This document shows positions 63,245 to 64,000 of a DNA stretch of 64,000 bases, in pieces (positions within the stretch are counted from its first letter, which is position 1; each line of letters starts with the position of its first letter). The DNA comes from Candidatus Rifleibacteriota bacterium (GTDB taxonomy: Bacteria > Riflebacteria > Ozemobacteria > Ozemobacterales > Ozemobacteraceae), in NCBI GenBank assembly GCA_029565415.1, contig JAKQOH010000202.1:35648-99647 (forward strand), written 5' to 3'. Position numbers and translations under genes: made by a program. Under the pieces are notes generated by a model. The model was not told the origin of the DNA and searched no databases. It saw nothing but the letters and a program-made list of their open reading frames with translations.

Positions 63245-63826
63245 GTGAAAACACGTCTGCGCTCCATCCTCGAACGCGTGATCAGCTATGGTCTGGTGGT
63301 CGTGGCCGCGATCGGCCTGGTGTATTTCCAGACCAACGTCGACAAGCGCCAGAAAGATGCCATCCAGTCCAAGCGTGACGAACTCAAGCAGTATCAGGAC
63401 CAGATCGCGGTCGCCCAGAAGGATTTCACCGCGCGCCAGCAGCAGCTCGAGAAGATCAACCAGCAGATCGAGGAGCGACGCCGCGAGGTGACGGAGAAGT
63501 TCGAACGGGTTCTGGAAAAGTCCGCCAACTACACCATCTTCATCGAGCAGGTCCAGCGAAAGGCAAAAGCTCTCGACGTCACCATCCTGAACTCGAATTA
63601 CGACCCCCCCAAACAGGCGGTCGGGGCGCCGGCCAATTATCTCGAGTTCAAGTTCACCGTCGATCTGGTGGCCTCATACGAGAAAATGAAACATTTCCTC
63701 TGGGAGATGGAAAACACGCTCGGCCGACTGGTCAAGATCAGTCAGATGACTATCCGGCCTCCGATCGTCGACACCGATGGAACGATGCGTCTCACGCTGA
63801 CTCTGTCGACGTTCTTTCTCCCATAA
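63245..63826 (+). CDS. pilO: Type IV pilus platform protein PilO
   Basis: 193 residues from a GTG after GGGAGGACAAGA. One membrane helix (about 12-30, SYGLVVVAAIGLVYFQTNV), a coiled coil (about 33-85), and a ferredoxin-like end. It forms a heterodimer with PilN in the alignment complex. Confidence 0.9.
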   Translation: MKTRLRSILERVISYGLVVVAAIGLVYFQTNVDKRQKDAIQSKRDELKQYQDQIAVAQKDFTARQQQLEKINQQIEERRREVTEKFERVLEKSANYTIFIEQVQRKAKALDVTILNSNYDPPKQAVGAPANYLEFKFTVDLVASYEKMKHFLWEMENTLGRLVKISQMTIRPPIVDTDGTMRLTLTLSTFFLP

Positions 63827-63841
63827 CGGGGAGGAACCAGC

Positions 63842-64000
63842 ATGAACAGCCAGGAAATCCGGGAATTCTACCAGAAGAACAAGGTCGTCGCGATCGGCGT
63901 GCCGGTGATTCTCGGCATCCTCATCCTCGACAACTTCGTGCTGAAGCCGCGTCGCACGAAACCCGCGACGGCAACCACCCAGACGGCGGACGCCGCTTCC
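63842..64000 (+). CDS. PilP-position membrane protein (3' truncated by window end)
   Basis: 53 residues are visible, running out of the window. ATG follows GGGGAGGAACC. A short cytoplasmic start (NSQEIREFYQKNK) precedes one membrane helix (VVAIGVPVILGILILDNFVL), then a basic segment and Thr/Ala-rich linker. It is the fourth gene of pilBMNO, where PilP is usual, but PilP is a lipoprotein while this is a helix-anchored protein without a lipobox, so identity is uncertain. Confidence 0.7.
   Translation, partial: MNSQEIREFYQKNKVVAIGVPVILGILILDNFVLKPRRTKPATATTQTADAAS

Overview
The window is high-GC, gene-dense DNA (no gap between genes exceeds about 210 bases) from what looks like a free-living, motile or surface-active, anaerobic diderm bacterium. 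The reasons are a type IV pilus/pseudopilus apparatus, an FtsEX-EnvC-like cell division set, Skp/OmpH-like secreted proteins, an AsrABC-type sulfite reductase, and an SLH/S-layer pyruvylation enzyme (CsaB). The many HEAT-repeat proteins beside pilus genes resemble deep-branching uncultured lineages such as Candidatus Riflebacteria/Ozemobacteria. That placement is an inference; no rRNA or tRNA gene is present to test it.

Layout. 1-3046 (+): truncated aminotransferase, pncB and pncA, chained by 4-base overlaps (NAD salvage). 3093-5804 (-): P-type Ca2+-type ATPase. 5933-13183 (+): HEAT membrane protein followed by a giant GspK/PilX-like protein, a GspI/PilV-like and a GspJ/PilW-like pseudopilin. 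13382-14839 (+): ahcY between two terminators. 14910-18347 (-): small secreted protein plus a DUF5693-CsaB fusion. 18553-19275 (+): unknown protein. 19278-22771 (-): AAA+ ATPase, FHA-like membrane protein and HEAT protein. 22919-23548 (+): MobA-like nucleotidyltransferase with an apparently leaderless promoter. 23496-32104 (-): seven-gene secreted/pseudopilin operon (PilV-, PilX- and PilW-like, two Skp-like proteins, a 1413-aa exported protein in the PilY1 position, and a small exported protein that seems to start at CUG). 32310-36668 (+): Cys-rich mini-protein, pyrimidine nucleoside phosphorylase, dNTPase, chemoreceptor. 36705-37025 (-): small membrane protein. 37155-43681 (+): TPR protein, Cache-HAMP-GAF-GGDEF diguanylate cyclase, diiron protein, asrABC. 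43704-52982 (-): CMP-sugar synthetase, apt, HEAT protein, proS, then a motor operon of two PilT paralogues and a HEAT/TPR protein. 53110-57507 (+): ftsE, ftsX, an EnvC-like factor and a C-terminal processing protease. 57521-59623 (+): three GspG-like pseudopilins. 59791-64000 (+): pilB, pilM, pilN, pilO and the start of a gene in the pilP position.

The unifying theme is a distributed pilus/secretion machine: nine pilin-like proteins in three cassettes, one assembly ATPase (PilB), two retraction-type ATPases (one with altered catalytic boxes), the PilMNO platform, and accessory HEAT/TPR scaffolds. Two cassettes each carry one I/V-type, one J/W-type and one K/X-type pilin, the composition of a pseudopilus tip complex, and each also carries very large partner proteins. 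No PilC, PilD or PilQ is in view. I saw no CRISPR array, insertion sequence, prophage, tRNA or rRNA.

A second genome-scale pattern is a recurrent short AT-rich codon island inside otherwise GC-rich genes, roughly one per gene or per few kilobases, listed under findings.
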